From the NCBI GenBank assembly GCA_948144175.1, contig CANXME010002307.1, forward strand, positions 558,001 to 622,000: a stretch of DNA of 64,000 bases. Direction: 5' to 3'. The notes under the pieces were generated by a model. It did not search any database. It worked only from the letters and a program-made list of their open reading frames with translations, and was not told where the DNA came from. Shown here piece after piece: positions 30,567 through 42,112 of the stretch (the first letter of the stretch is position 1; each line of letters begins with the position of its first letter). A program made the position numbers and the translations under genes. Origin of the DNA: Closterium sp. NIES-65 (Eukaryota > Streptophyta > Zygnematophyceae > Desmidiales > Closteriaceae).

Positions 30567-31757
30567 TGCTATCTAGAGCGAGCATGTTCCTGCCGCCTAG
30601 CTTAACGGGCCCACCAACTGCTTCCGCTGCCGTACTGTCTGCCGCGCGCCCCGTGGTGCGCGGCGCTGCATTTTTTCTTCCCGCCATGCGCTCCGAGCGC
30701 GTGGCGGATTTTTCTGCCCGCCGCGTGCTCGGGGCGTGTGGCGGTTTCACCGTCCGTCGAGGCGCCCTCAGGGGGGCCTGCGCGCTGCCCTCCCCGTCGC
30801 CCGTCGAGGCACCCCCGGGGGACCTGCGTACTGCTCCCCCCGTCGCCCGTCGCGGCGTCCTCGGGGGGCCCGTCGCCGACCCTGCAGCCCCACGCGACCC
30901 GCCCCTGCAGCAGCCAGCGACGCCGCCCCTGCACCAGCGCGCGACCCGCCCCTGCAACAGCTCGCGACGCCGCCCCTACACCAGCGCGCGACCCGCCCCT
31001 GCAACAGCTTGCAACGCCACCCCTGCAGCAGCGCGTGACCCGCCCCTGCAGTAGTGCGCGAGCCGCCCCTGCGCCAGTGACGCCGCCCGTGGAGCAGCCG
31101 CCCCTGACCCCTGGAGCAGCCGCCACTGCAGGAGCCGCCCCTGGCCTCTAGAGCAGCCGCCCCTATAGCAGCCGCCCCTGGTGCAGCCGCCCCTGGAGCA
31201 GCCGCCCCTGGTGCAGCCGCCCCTGGAGCAGCCGCCCCTGGTGCAGCCGCCCCTGGACCCGAGCAGCCGCCCCTAGACCCCGCGACGCCGCCTCTGCAGC
31301 AGCCGCCTCCGTCCTATCCGCGCTTGCCTTCGTGCAGCCGCCCTGTCTCGCCCGCGCCCTCGTGCGCTCTGCTACTGCCCACGCCCTCGTGCACTCTGCT
31401 GCTGCCCGCGCCCTCGTGCGCTCTGCTGCTACCCGCGCCCTCGTGCGCCCTGCTGCTGTCCGCTCCCTCGTGCGCTCTGCTGCTGCCCACGCCCTCGTGC
31501 GCCTTGCTGCTGCCCGCGCCCTCGTGTGCTCTGCTGCTGCCCGCGCTCTCGTGCGCCCTGCTGCTGCTCGCGCCCTCGTGCGCTCTGCTGCTGCCCGCGC
31601 CTTCATGCGTTCTGCTGCTGCCCGTGCCCTCGTGCGCTCTGTCTCACCCGCGCCCTCGTGCGCTGTGCTCTGCCAGCGCCCTCGTGCGCTCTGCTCTGCC
31701 CGCGCCCTCATGCGCTCTCTCTCACCCGCGCCCTCGTGCGCTCTGTCTGCCCGCGCC
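30567..31757 (+). repeat. N1 interior, left part: GC-rich arrays
   Basis: TGCTATCTAGAGC (primer-site-like) at 30567. Inverted repeats at about 30636-30665 (GCGCGCCCCGTGGTGCGC) and 30683-30709. Then arrays GCGACCCGCCCCTGCAACAG (30890-31090), GCAGCCGCCCCTGGA (31090-31270) and a 27-base unit around CCCTCGTGCGCTCTGCTGCTG (31340-31757). Open frames on both strands are repeat artefacts. Confidence 0.75.
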
Positions 31758-31884
31758 TGTCAGAATATTATAGCTTATGCTTAAGTGTAGGCTGTAGTGG
31801 GGTATCCCATAGGGGGTACTACCCAATTAGGGTTAGTACTTGTACCCACTTCATTCATAGTTCATTCATTCTTGTTTCTTCTCA
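31758..31884 (+). repeat. 5' LTR of C5 (127 bp)
   Basis: TGTCAGAATATTATAGC to TTTCTTCTCA. Confidence 0.95.
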
Positions 31885-31932
31885 TGGTATCCAGCAGGTT
31901 CCCTAACGAGAACGATTCCTAGCGCCCACCAC
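31885..31932 (+). promoter_or_regulatory. Primer site and degenerate stem-loop of C5
   Basis: TGGTATCCAGC begins the leader. GTTCCC (31898-31903), TAAC and GAGAAC (31908-31913) pair with one mismatch. The box reads AGCGCCCACCAC rather than AGGGCCCACCAC. Confidence 0.65.
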
Positions 31933-31939
31933 TACGAAT

Positions 31940-32830
31940 CTTTTTTTTTTTTCTGCTCGGAGCGCGCTCCGCTTAGGCCCGAGTCGCGCCCCGTGCCCCT
32001 CCTTACCGTCGTGCTCTAGCTAGGCCCCTCCCGGCCTCGTCGCGTCGCCCTTAGCGGCCCCTCGCGGCCTCGTCACGCTGCCCTGCCGATCATGTCGCGC
32101 CGCCCTAACGGCCGCATCGCGCCGCCCCAGCCGCCCTTCCCGGCCCTGATCCGCCGCCCTGCGGCCTCGTCGCCTACCCTACGACCATCGCGCCGCCCTT
32201 TCCCGGCCCCGATCCGCCGCCCTGCGGCCTCGTCGCCTACCCCGCGGCCCTTGCGCTGCCCTGCGGCCCTGACGCCGCCCTTACCTGTCAGCCCCGACGC
32301 CTCCCTGTACGGCCTCGGCGCCTACCTCCGGCCTCGCCACCTACCTGCAGCCCCGCCACCTATAAGCAGCCCCGCCACCTACCTGTGCGGCCCCGGCCCC
32401 GCCTCTGCCGGCCTCGACGCCGTCCCCACGCGGCCCTGCCGTCCCCAGCGGCGACGCCACCTACCAGCGGCCTCGCCACCTACCGACAACCCCGCCACCT
32501 ACCTGTACGGCGCAGGCGCCGTCGCCGGCCGCCGCGCCGGCGGTCACCCGAGCCGTCTCACCCAGCCGAGCAGCCGACCGCCGCGCCACCCTGCAGCAGC
32601 ACAGCCAAGCCGCCCAGCGGCCAAGCAGCCGGACAACCAAACCGCCGAGCCGCCCATCAGCCGAGCCGCCGAGCCGCCTAGCAGCAGAGCCGCCGAGCCG
32701 CCCAGCAGCCGAGCCGCCAAGCTGCCCAGCAGCCGAGCCGCCGAGCCGCCCAGCAGCCGAGCCGCCGAGCCACACAGCAACCGAGCCGCCGAGCCGCCCT
32801 ACCGCCGAGCCGCCCGAGCAGCCTTGTCTG
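31940..32830 (+). repeat. GC-rich repeat leader of C5
   Basis: CGGCCTCGTCGC-type units, then CCCCGCCACCTACC-type units (32300-32510), then an array around CGAGCCGCCGAGCCGCC (32650-32820) just before gag. Confidence 0.8.
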
Positions 32831-32898
32831 GTGAGCACAGCGCCTCTGTCACTGCACTGCCCTTTCCCTACTTTTTGCGCTTCTAGTCTACTATTGAC

Positions 32899-34140
32899 AT
32901 GGCTACCCCTAGTGTCCTCACTTTTGACGCTGAGGGTCGAGCCATTGACTTTGACGTCTGGGTAGATGACCTGCAGATGTTCTTACAGTGCGATAGGGAA
33001 GACGGCCTCTCTCTCTTTGATCTAACCTCTGGCGCGTCTCCTGCCCCTGCTGCTGATGCTGACGCCACTGTTCACTCCCAGTGGGCCACGCGCGACGCTA
33101 CTGCACGTCTTGCTGTGCGTCGCCACCTCCCTACCTCCGAGCGTGCGCACTTTAGTTAGTACAAGAGTGCTCAGACCTTGTACGATGCTGCAGTTGCGCA
33201 CTACTCCTCCCCTGCCACTGCTGCACTGAGCCGTCTCATGCTACCGTACCTCTTCCCTGACCTTGCTGCCTTTCCCACAGTCGCTGACCTCACTACGCAC
33301 CTCCGCACTAGTGACACTCACTACCGCGCTGCGCTCCTTGCTGACTTCTGCGCCGAGAACCCGCCCCCCATGTACATCACTCTCTACTACATAGTCACTC
33401 GCCTCCCTGACTCCCTTCGCGTGGTCAGGGACCACTTCCTCTCAGTCTGACCCACCACTCTGACTATTGACCTTCTCGAGAAGTCCCTCCTAGCAGCCGA
33501 GAAGAGCATAGTTGCTGTAGGGGCTTCTCGTGGTGACCCGCGCACCCCCATATTTGAGGGGTGTTCCCCCTCCCCCCTTCTGCCCTCTGTTGCCTCTGCT
33601 GCTGCGGCCAACCTCCTTGGTCTTGAGTCGGTCGGTGCGGCGTCTGCCCCTAGTGGGAGACGCCGCTCTGGCAAAGGCAAGGGGGGCAGGGGCGCTGGAG
33701 GAGCGAGCGGGGTCGGTGGAGGTGGAGGTGGAGGCGCCGGGGGAGTGGGGGTGGCGGTGGGAGTGGAGGTGGGGGTGGAGGTGTCGGTGGCGGCGGTGGA
33801 AGCGGAGGCAGCGGCGGCGGTGGCGGTGGGAGCGGAGGTGGCGGAGGTGGCGGCGGTGGAGGAGGCCGCGGAGGTGGCGATGGTGGCGGAGGCGGCGGAG
33901 GCGGCGGAGGCGGTGGTGGAGCTGGTCGCGGGTCTACGCAGAGGAGTGGCTCAGGTGGTGGTCCACGCCAGCAGCAGCAGCAGCTCCGTTAGTGGTACAC
34001 TGCACGCCAGCGGGGTGGGGGTTTTGGTCCGTGCACCTACGTCCTTCGCACCAGCGACCGTGCGGGTGAGCAGTGTGGGGGTGCGCACCCCACCCAGCGC
34101 TGCTTTGGCCGCTTGACGGACACGTGGAGTCACGAGTTCC
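32899..34140 (+). pseudogene. Gag of C5
   Basis: MATPSVLTFDAEGRAIDF at 32899; TAG at 33157 for Gln; Gag core continues to 33447 where a TGA stops it; then ASRGDPRTP, a frameshifted Gly tract (33700-33930), TAG at about 33990 for Glu, and the Cys-His box (34032-34103) with all four ligands kept. Confidence 0.85.
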
Positions 34141-34229
34141 CTGAGGCCACAGAGATCCCTCGCTAGGGCGAGCTGTGTAGGGCGGGAGCTGCCATCTATG
34201 ATCTTGATTTTGATGCTATTCTTTTTGCC

Positions 34230-35924
34230 ATGTATGCTGTGACTATTAGTGATGAGGGTGACTGTTACCGGTGTTTCTCACCCAATCCGGGCATTAAGAC
34301 TGCTGCTCTAGGTACTGGTGAGGCTGCTGCCCTAGGTGCTTGCGACGCTCCTGGTCTAGGTGCCAGTGCATCTAAGTCCTTAGGTACTGGTGAGTCTGCG
34401 CTCTCGGGTACTGCGTTGGCTTCGGCCTCCCTCACCTTCACCCTTGACTCTGGGGCTTCTCGCTCCTTCTTTCGGGACCGCACCACACTCACGTCGCTTA
34501 GTCGGCCGCTTGCGATGTCTCTGGCTGACCCCTTTGGGGGTCCTATCCTGTCTCACTTCTCCACAGTCCTCCCGTGTCCGGCGGCTCCCTCTAGCACCCT
34601 GTCTGGTCTCTACCTCCCCTCGTTCTCTACGAACTTGGTGAGTGGTGCTGACCTCCAGGATGGGGGAGTACACCAGTTCAGTCCTGCGCGTCAACGGGTG
34701 ACGCACTGCACAGAGGCTAGCACAGGCCGACACCTGGCTACGTTTACATGTCAGCCGGGGTCGAGCCTGTACACACTGACCACTGCGTCTCCTCCAGTTG
34801 CTAGGTCTGGTCGGGTAGCTGCGTCGGGTTAGGTGTTTGCTGCAGCGTCCAGGTCTGGTCCTAAGTCTGCCCCTTGTTCGTGTCGTCTCCTGTCTCACGA
34901 GACTCTCCTCTGGAATGACCGCCTTGGTCACCCCTCTCTGCTTCGTCTCAGAGGCATGGCCTTCCGTCTTCTTGTTTCTGGTCCCCCCCTTATCCCTCCC
35001 TCCCCTTCCTCAGGGTCTGGCCCTACCTGTGTCCCCTGTGTCGAGGGGCGCCAGCGGGCTGCCCCTCACTCCTCCCAGTTTCCTCCGACAGCGGCCCCGC
35101 TGCAGACGCTTCACATGGACGTGTGGGGCCCAGCCCGCGTCGATGGGCAGGGTCACGAGCACTACTTCTTGCTCGTTGTTGACGACTACTCGCTTTACAC
35201 CGCCGTCTTCCCCTTGCGCAGCAAGGGTGATGTTACTGAGGTGCTTATTGACTGGATCCGCGCAGCCCGTCTCCAGCTCTGGCAGAGCTTTGGCTCGGAC
35301 TTTCCTGTTCTGCGTCTGCACTCGGACAGAGGCGGAGAGTTTTCCTCTAGCCTTCTGAGAGCCTACTGTCGCGCACGAGGCATCCGTAAGACCTTCACGC
35401 TTCCGGACTCCCTGCAGCAAAATGGGATTGCTGAGCGCCGCATTGGCATGGTCATGGACGTCGCTCGTACGTCTATGATGCATGCGGCTGCCTCCCATTT
35501 TCTGTGGCCGTTTGCGGTGAGGTACGCGGCGCATCAGATCAACATGCACCCAAGGGTCTCCAGGCCGGAGACCTCCCCAGCCTTGCTGTGGACAGGGAAG
35601 GTTGGCGATGCGTCGACGTTCCGGGTCTGGGGATCTCGGGCGTTTGTCCGCGACTTGTCTGCGGACAAGCTGTCCCCTCGTGTTGCTCCTTGCGTCTTCC
35701 TGGGGTTCCCCCCTGACGCGCCTGGGTGGCAGTTCTACCACCCCACCTCTCGCCGTGTTCTGTCCTCCCAGGACGTCACGTTTGACGAGTCGGTCCCCTA
35801 CTACCGCCTCTTCCCCTACTGCACTCCGTCCCTCCACCCCCCCCGCTCTTCCTTGTACCAGGTCCCCCCATGGTATACCCCCTCCCCCCTCAGGGTCCTG
35901 CCCCTTCAAGTGTGTCCCGGGTAG
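34230..35924 (+). pseudogene. Protease and integrase of C5
   Basis: Protease LTFTLDSGASRSFFRD; TAG at 34830 for Gln; then SCRLLSHETLLWNDRLGHPS (the first zinc His is Asn), CVPCVEG, LHMDVWGPA, VVDDYSLYTAVFPL, LHSDRGGEFSSS, NGIAERRIGMVMDVARTS and VFLGFPPDAPGWQFY. The DD35E triad is kept. A frameshift at about 35840 separates it from the linker. Confidence 0.88.
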
Positions 35925-37554
35925 ACGCAGTCGAGCCTATCGAGGTTACTTGTGATTCTGGTGCTGCTGAGGGTTCTGTGCCTGGGGGTGCTGAGACTGG
36001 GGGTGCTGCGCCTGGGGGTGCTGAGCCTGGGGGTGCTGCGACTAGGGGTGCTGTGCGTGGGGGTGCTACGATTGGGGGTGCTTTACCTGGGGGTGCTACA
36101 CCTGGGGGTGCTTTGCCTGGGGGTGCTGAGACTAGGGGTGCAGCGCCTGGGGGTGCTAAGCCTTGGGGTTCTGCAACTAGGGGTGCTGTGCCTGGGGGTG
36201 CTACGCCTGGGGGTGCTAAGCCTAGGGGTGCTGAGTCTGAGGGTGCTGAGCTTGGGGGTGCTCTGCCTGGAGGTTCTGCGGGTGCTTCGTCTCTGCGGGA
36301 GCCACTCTCTCCACAGGAGCTGCGCGAGTGGTTTGCCCGGCGCTGGAGCCGTGCTGCTGGCGCTGGAGGTTCGTCGGCTACTGAGGGTGCTGCTGTCGCG
36401 GGTCCCGGAGGTGCTCGTACTGGGAATACTGGAGTTGCTGGGCCTGCGGGTTCGACTGGAGCTGGTGCTGCTAAGGGTGTTGGCGCTAAGACTACTGCTG
36501 GCGGTACTGCTGGGGGTACTCCTAGTGCTACTGGAGGTTTTGGAGCTGCTGGAGGTGCTGCTGGCGCGGGTGCTCCTGCTGGGGGTACTGGTGCTGTCCC
36601 TCCTGTGTTTGGCGTCGCTGCGCGGCCTCGACTGTACTTCGTTCCACTCCTGCACCAGGTTCTTGGTCTTCCGCCTTCTACTGGTCCTCCTCCTTCTTTA
36701 GAGTGTCCACAGCCTAACCCGTCACAGTTACAGTTGCAGCCTACCTCCCCTTTGCCTGCTCCTTCTCCCTACACTGGTCCTACTGGAGGTCTTGCTGAGC
36801 GTCGTGAGCCTGCGTCTTGCCCTACGTCGCCTGTCCGTGCTGCTCGCGCTAGTGGTCGTGGTTCGCGTCAGCGTCCTCCTCCTGTCCCTGGCACGCACAA
36901 GATGTCTCTGCGTCCGTCCACTGCTCCTTTGCGTGCCCCTTTGCCTTCTCCTCCTGAGTCCTCTCTTCCTGCTCTTGCCGACCTGGAGTCGGACTCTCTT
37001 CGTGCTGCCAGTCCTACTGTCACGCGTCTTCTGGCTACTGTCGTCACTGACCCTTCCTTTGAGTCCACTGCTGCGTCTGCCCTAGTTGCTGAGCTCGCCG
37101 ACTTTGCTGCTCGCTGTCGCCTAGACTACGCTGCTAGTCTTTTCGCTGAGTCTGAGTCTGTTTGTCCTCCGTCCGTCGGGGGTGAGTGTGCCCTTGGCAC
37201 GGACGTCCTTGAGGACAGGCAGGTGGAGTTCCAGTGTCCGTACTGCTTACTCCTGAGTGAGACCTGGATGCACTTGACATCCCAACTCCCCGCTCCTACG
37301 CGGAGGCGATAGAGGGTCCCTACTCCTCTCAGTGGCAGACAACTATGGACAAAGAGATGGCTTCCTGGAAGTCCACAGGCACCAACGTTGACGAGGTTCC
37401 CCCGCCTGGGGCGAACATCGTCAGTGGCATGTGGATCTTCAGGGTGAAGCGGCCGCCGGGTTCTCCGCCTGTCTTCAAGGCACGGTACGTGGCTCGTGGC
37501 TTTAGTCAGCGGTAGGGAGTTGACTACTTTCAAACTTTCTCTCCCACCCCAAAG
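35925..37554 (+). pseudogene. Linker and RT start of C5
   Basis: 15-base repeat around CCTGGGGGTGCTGAG (35970-36270) encoding PGGAE units, then EPLSPQELREWF, Ala/Gly repeats, YFVPLLHQVLGLPPST, the Ser/Pro-rich stretch and LGTDVLEDRQ. A deletion near 37230 shifts the frame before the RT lead-in, and TAG at 37513 replaces Gln. Confidence 0.82.
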
Positions 37555-38859
37555 ATGACCACTCTTCGGGTACTGCTGCACGTTGCTGCTCACCGTGACT
37601 ACGAGCTGCACTCTTTCGACTTTAGCAAAGCTTTCTTGCAGGGCAGCTTTCACGAGGAGATTTGGCTGCGCCGCCCACCTGGCTTCACTGGGTCGTTCCC
37701 TCCTGGTACCCAGTGGAGTCTCTGGCGTCGAGTTTACAGTCTCTGCCAGGCGCCACGTGAGTGGCACGACACACTGAGGACTATGCTTGTGGCCCTTGGG
37801 TTTGCTCCTTCTACTGCCGACCCGTCGCTGTTTCTACGCATTCACACCTCTTTGCCGCCGTTCTACATCCTCGTGTACGTCAACGACTTGGTCTTTGCCA
37901 CAGCTGACACTGCTGGACTCGCCTACGTGAAGTCCGAGCTACAGAAGAGACACATGTGCACGGACCTGGGTGAACTGCGCAGCTACCTTGGCTTGCTGAT
38001 CACCCGGGACAGAGCACGCCGCACCATTACCCTGACTCAGTCACACATGGTGCAGCAGGTCCTTCAGCGCTTCGGCTTGACGCACTCCTCTCCTCAGTCC
38101 ACTCCTCTGCCTACTCGCCACTCGCTCTCAGCTCTGCCTTCGGATGAGTCCGTAGAGTCGAGTGGCCTGTACCCAGAGCTTGTTGGCTGCCTCATGTACC
38201 TGATGACCTGTACACGATCTGACCTTGCATACCCCCTTAGCATTCTCGCACGCTATGTTGCTCCTGGGAGACACCGACCAGAGTACATGGCTGCAGCGAA
38301 GAGGGTGTTGCGCTACTTGTGCAGTACGTCGGGCATGGGTCTAGTGCTTGGAGGGCGGAGTCCAGTGGTCCTCACTGGGCACGCGGACGCTTCTTGGGCT
38401 GACGACCAGGCTACGCAGCGGTCGTCACAGGGTTACACCTTCAGCCTTGGTTTTGGCTCTGTTTCCTGGCGGGCTACTCGCTCGTCTTCTCTTCTCGGCT
38501 CCAGTTGTGAGGCTGAGATCTACGCAGGGGCCATGGCTGCTCAAGAGCTTTGCTGGCTCACCTACCTGCTGATCGACCTTGGAGAGCCGCCTCGTTCTCC
38601 TCCAGTCCTGTACGTAGACAATAAGGCCATGCTGGCCTTGTGTCGAGAGTAGAGACTAGAGCACAGAATAAAGCACATTGCTCTTTGCTACTTCCTTGCT
38701 CGTGAGCTACAGCAGCGTGGTCAGTTGCGGCTTGCGTACATGGCCTGTGAGGCGAACACTGCTGATGTCTTCACCAAGGCACTTGCGCCTTGTGATCATC
38801 AGCGCTTCTGTACGCAGGTGGGTCTTGTGCCTGTCTTGCCTCACTTGCTCACCTCTTGA
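37555..38859 (+). pseudogene. RT C-terminal part and RNase H of C5
   Basis: A 365-codon open block. Motifs: FDFSKAFLQGSF, PGTQWSL, LVYVNDLVFA, TQSHMVQQVLQRF, TCTRSDLAYPLSILARYV, TGHADASWADDQATQRSS, EIYAGAMAAQEL, DNKAMLALCRE. The active-site box is YVND: the first catalytic Asp is Asn (AAC, 37882-37884). TAG at 38650 for Gln precedes the last RNase H segment (DVFTKALAPCDHQRFC, end about 38859). Confidence 0.88.
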
Positions 38860-39065
38860 CCTTGCTTGTACTACTGCATATATATACACCTGCTCTTGCT
38901 TGTCTAGTCTTTTATATATATGTACTCCTGCATGTGAATTGGCCTTGTGGCCTTGAACTTGTGCTTGGAATGTGTGGTGACTTTGTGATCCACTCTGAGC
39001 TTTGCTTTGCTTTGCTTGACTGGTCTTGTGACCCCCTGTTCTCCCCCACTTTGCCTATGGGGGTG
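38860..39065 (+). other. 3' untranslated region and PPT of C5
   Basis: TA-rich stretch, CCCCC near 39044 and PPT TATGGGGGTG ending at 39065, able to pair. Confidence 0.7.
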
Positions 39066-39192
39066 TGTCAGAATTTTATAGCTTATGCTTTTGTGTAGGC
39101 TGTAGTGGGGTATCCCATAGGGGGTACAACCCAGTTAGGGTTAGTACTTGTACCCACTTTATTTATAGTTCATTCATTCTCATTTCTTCTCA
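39066..39192 (+). repeat. 3' LTR of C5 (127 bp)
   Basis: TGTCAGAATTTTATAGC to TTTCTTCTCA, then GCGCC. Confidence 0.95.
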
Positions 39193-39908
39193 GCGCCCTC
39201 GTGCGCTCTGCGGCTGCCCGCACCCTCGTGCGCTCTGTCTCACCCGCACCCTTGTGCGCTCTGCTCTGCTCGCGCCCTTGTGCGCTCTCCTGCTGCTTGT
39301 GCTCTCGTGCGCTCTGCTCTGCCAGTCGCCCTTCGCGGCGGCCCCGTCGACCCGCGCGTCGCCCTGCGGCCCCCTCCCCGCACACCCGAGTTCGCGTTCC
39401 GCACACCCGAGTGTGCTCGCTTTGCGCACACCTGACCTCGCTTACCGCACACCCAGGGTATGGGGGTGGCGGGTATGGGGGAGGCGAGTGTGGGAGCCGT
39501 CCCCTGCTCCTCCTCCTCCTCTGTCTCCCATTGCTGCATCTGTCGCTGAGGGGGGTGGATGTGTGGGAGCCAAGGGGAGTGGCGCTAGGGGTGTGCCGTG
39601 GTAGTGGAGCTAGGGGTGCAGTAGTGGGTGTGTGAAAGGGGGGTGGGACAGTTGGGGGAGGTTGAGCGGAGGCTGCCGTCTTGTCGTCCGCAGCACCTGT
39701 AGTCCGGGGCTCTGGCACTGGTAGCCACTGTGCCAGCCGCTCCTATCGCCCATGTGTCTGCAGCTTCAGCCGTCGCCTCCCATCTCCTCTCCTCTCACAG
39801 TTCCTTCCCCTCCTCCTCACTTCGCCTCTACTTCTGCTGCGCCCTACAGGGTGTACTAGTTCAGGGGTGTTCTGCTCAATGGCTATTCCTGCATGCACTT
39901 AGGGGGTG
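39193..39908 (+). other. N1 interior, right part
   Basis: The CCCTCGTGCGCTCTG repeat resumes to about 39330, then GCACACCCGAG units (39380-39450), GGGTATGGGGG runs and mixed sequence to the PPT TTAGGGGGTG (39899-39908). No retroviral domain is seen. Confidence 0.65.
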
Positions 39909-40163
39909 TGTTAGAATATATCTTATATATATATATATATGTCCGTATAAGTGCATGTATAGCTTTAGAGTAGTTACCTAGTGTTCTATGTGGTGGTGCA
40001 CCACTCCTTGCTGGTTCTCTTCTATTTGTACCTGCTCTTCCATAGTTAAACCATCTCATTCTCTCTTCTTCGTGGCACAACCCTAAAGTTCCTCCTTGGC
40101 TTAGGCAACTAAGCCTAGGCCCTATCAAAACCCTAGCCATCACTTCAGCCTACTATTCTGACA
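39909..40163 (+). repeat. 3' LTR of N1 (255 bp)
   Basis: TGTTAGAATATATC to TATTCTGACA. The (TA)n near the start is a few units longer than in the 5' copy. Confidence 0.88.
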
Positions 40164-41176
40164 TCCGAACCCCCAGGCTCAGCACCCCCAAGGGACAGCA
40201 CCCCGAGCAGGACCACCCCCAGCAGGACCTGAGTCACCAGTGACCTCCACAAGCACTGGCAAGGGAGGGTCTACCTGAGAAACACCTGAAGGAGCAGGAC
40301 CTGGCGCGGGGAGGGGGTCTACCCGGGGAGGACCTGGAGCGAGAAAGAGCAGTGGGGGGGGGGCGAGGGGCAGTGCGGTAGGGAAAGAGACGGTAAAAGG
40401 GGACTGACTCGTCAAAGGTGACGTCCTGAGACGGAAAGACACGGCGCGAGGTGGGGTGGTAAAACTGCCAGCCAGGCGCGTTAGGGACAACGCCAAGGAA
40501 GACGCAGGGAATGGCGCGAGAGGAGAGCTTGTCCGCAGTGGTATCGCGGACAAAGACACGAGAACCCCAGACTCGGAAACGCGACGCATTGCCAACCTCC
40601 CCCGTCCAGCGCATTGTGGGCAAAGTCTCCAGCACGGAGACACGGGGCCAGAGGTTGAGCTGATGCACGGCGTACTAGACCGCAAACGACCACAGAAAAT
40701 GGGGGGTAGCTGCATGGATCATGGAGGTACGAGGTCCTGACCCATGCCGCTGAACCTGCTGCTGCCCCTCCTGCTGTTGTGGGTGTTGCGAGAGTAGTGG
40801 CTGCTGCTGCTGCTGCTGAGCCAGGTACCAGGTCGCCACCCCAGCACTTGCAGCTGGCAGCCCCGCAGGTGCCCGACGAACCCGAGCGTCACCTCCAGTA
40901 GCTGCAGCAAGGGAGCCACTAGAAGCTGCATGAGGCGCTCTACCAACACCTGCACTCCCGCCACCGCCATTTGCTACGCCACCTCCGCCGCCTCCGCTAC
41001 TGGCTGCACCCTGCCCGCCCTTCCTACCACTCCTAACTCTAGACCGTGCAGAATTCGTGACAGTAGCCGCGGTCTCGTCAGTAGCGGTAATGGTGAGGGA
41101 GGCAGTAAAGGTGGGCAGCAGTAGGACAGTGCACCCATGGAACAGTGGGGGGGGGCACAATGCCAGAGACAGAGGC
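40164..41176 (-). pseudogene. Gag/integrase fusion of C4
   Basis: From the right: Gag C-terminal sequence with Arg/Gly, Gly, and Gln tracts (ATWYLAQQQQQQ), then directly TSMIHAATPHFLWSFAV of the integrase, then the integrase end (LNLWPRVSVLETLPT, FVRDTTADKLSS, VTFDESVPFYRLFPYRTAP). Cys-His box, protease, pre-integrase and DD35E core are missing at the seam near 40735. Frames change twice. Confidence 0.8.
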
Positions 41177-42055
41177 TGTTAGAGACTAAGGATCGAGTCT
41201 GTGAAGATTAGGAGCCTAAATTTCTCAAAATCGTTGGCTTGAAATTCTGGACAGAAACCGCGACTTCACAAGAAACGTTGTCGACGAAAACTGCATCGTT
41301 AGAATCGTCTCAAACTCGAGTATGTTATAGCCCTTGTTTGTGGCTATCATTCCCATTTTGAATCGTATCGAAAGGTGGAGTAAATCTCGAGTTATTCTTC
41401 TCGGCGCACCAGGGGGTATGCTGCCACATAGAAATTAAACTCACTCACAATAGTCTCACAAGTTCACAAGAGTTGCAGACAAGAGAGTTAGAGTAGCACT
41501 AAACCAGGTAGAAGGAAAGAGGAGGACGAGAGGGAAGGTCCCAAGGAGTCCCCAACCAAAGAAAACTCCATGCCACACAATTCCCTTCCCCATAGGCAAC
41601 CCAACTTTGACCTTTGTCACTATCCCAACCTCCACAATCCACCTCAACCCAACTTGGCCACACTTGCCAACCTGGTTTGGTTTCTCCCAACCAATTGGCA
41701 GCAACTACAGTAGTAGTGACGAGTTTCCCAACCCCCAAAAGTCTGTACCCCATATTGAGTCAACCCCACAACTCTCCATGGTCACCACAACCAAATATCA
41801 AAAGCATACGAACTCCAACGTTCGTAACTTTCTTGTTCGTGCTCCGATTGAAGTGATTCTTGGTTTGTCGGAAAGCTCTTGAGCAGTGGAGCCACTTCAG
41901 ATATCTGCTCAAGCCAAATAACATTCACACACACTCAGAAAATCCAAACCACAGAAAAATACAAATTCTTGCGAACGCTCATTTCACACATGCAACGCAC
42001 GAACACATGATGGGAGGCAGACAGACGTGAATGCAAATGATAGCATCACATAATA
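41177..42055 (-). repeat. 3' LTR of C6 (879 bp)
   Basis: Plus-strand TGTTAGAGACTAAGG to CATCACATAATA; the end is TA instead of CA. The matching ORFs in both LTR copies only reflect their identity and are not genes. Confidence 0.95.
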
Positions 42056-42067
42056 AACTCCCCCTCT
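42056..42067 (-). other. PPT of C6
   Basis: Minus-strand AGAGGGGGAGTT lies immediately before the 3' LTR. C8 has the same tract. Confidence 0.85.
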
Positions 42068-42112
42068 GGCTGCCAACCATCATCCCACATGCCATAGCTC
42101 AAGCATGCACCC

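Larger units (their letters stand above)
31758..39192 (+). mobile_element. Copia element C5, full length
   Basis: Two 127-bp LTRs (about nine differences) with a perfect duplication GCGCC (31753-31757 and 39193-39197) inside the 27-base repeat of N1. All domains are present in the canonical order; 7435 bp makes it the reference for a complete member. Broken by at least seven stops and several frameshifts. Confidence 0.95.
30318..40163 (+). mobile_element. N1: non-autonomous LTR element, interrupted by C5
   Basis: LTRs at 30318-30566 and 39909-40163 flank about 1.9 kb of non-coding GC-rich sequence once C5 is removed (net about 2.4 kb). Flanks TCCGC and TCCGA are an imperfect 5-bp duplication, and joining them restores the C4 linker repeat. 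There is a primer-site-like TGCTATCTAGAGC after the 5' LTR and a PPT TTAGGGGGTG before the 3' LTR. No gag, protease, RT or integrase motif occurs, so it depends on an autonomous partner. Confidence 0.8.

Noticed and set aside
31163-31773. Long open frames on both strands in the GCAGCCGCCCCTGGA and CCCTCGTGCGCTCTG arrays
   Set aside because: Repeat units with lengths divisible by three stay open in several frames at once; no domain or non-repeat sequence is encoded.
41456-41882. Matching ORFs at 41456-41882 and 47116-47542 as a duplicated gene
   Set aside because: They are the same segment of the two C6 LTRs.
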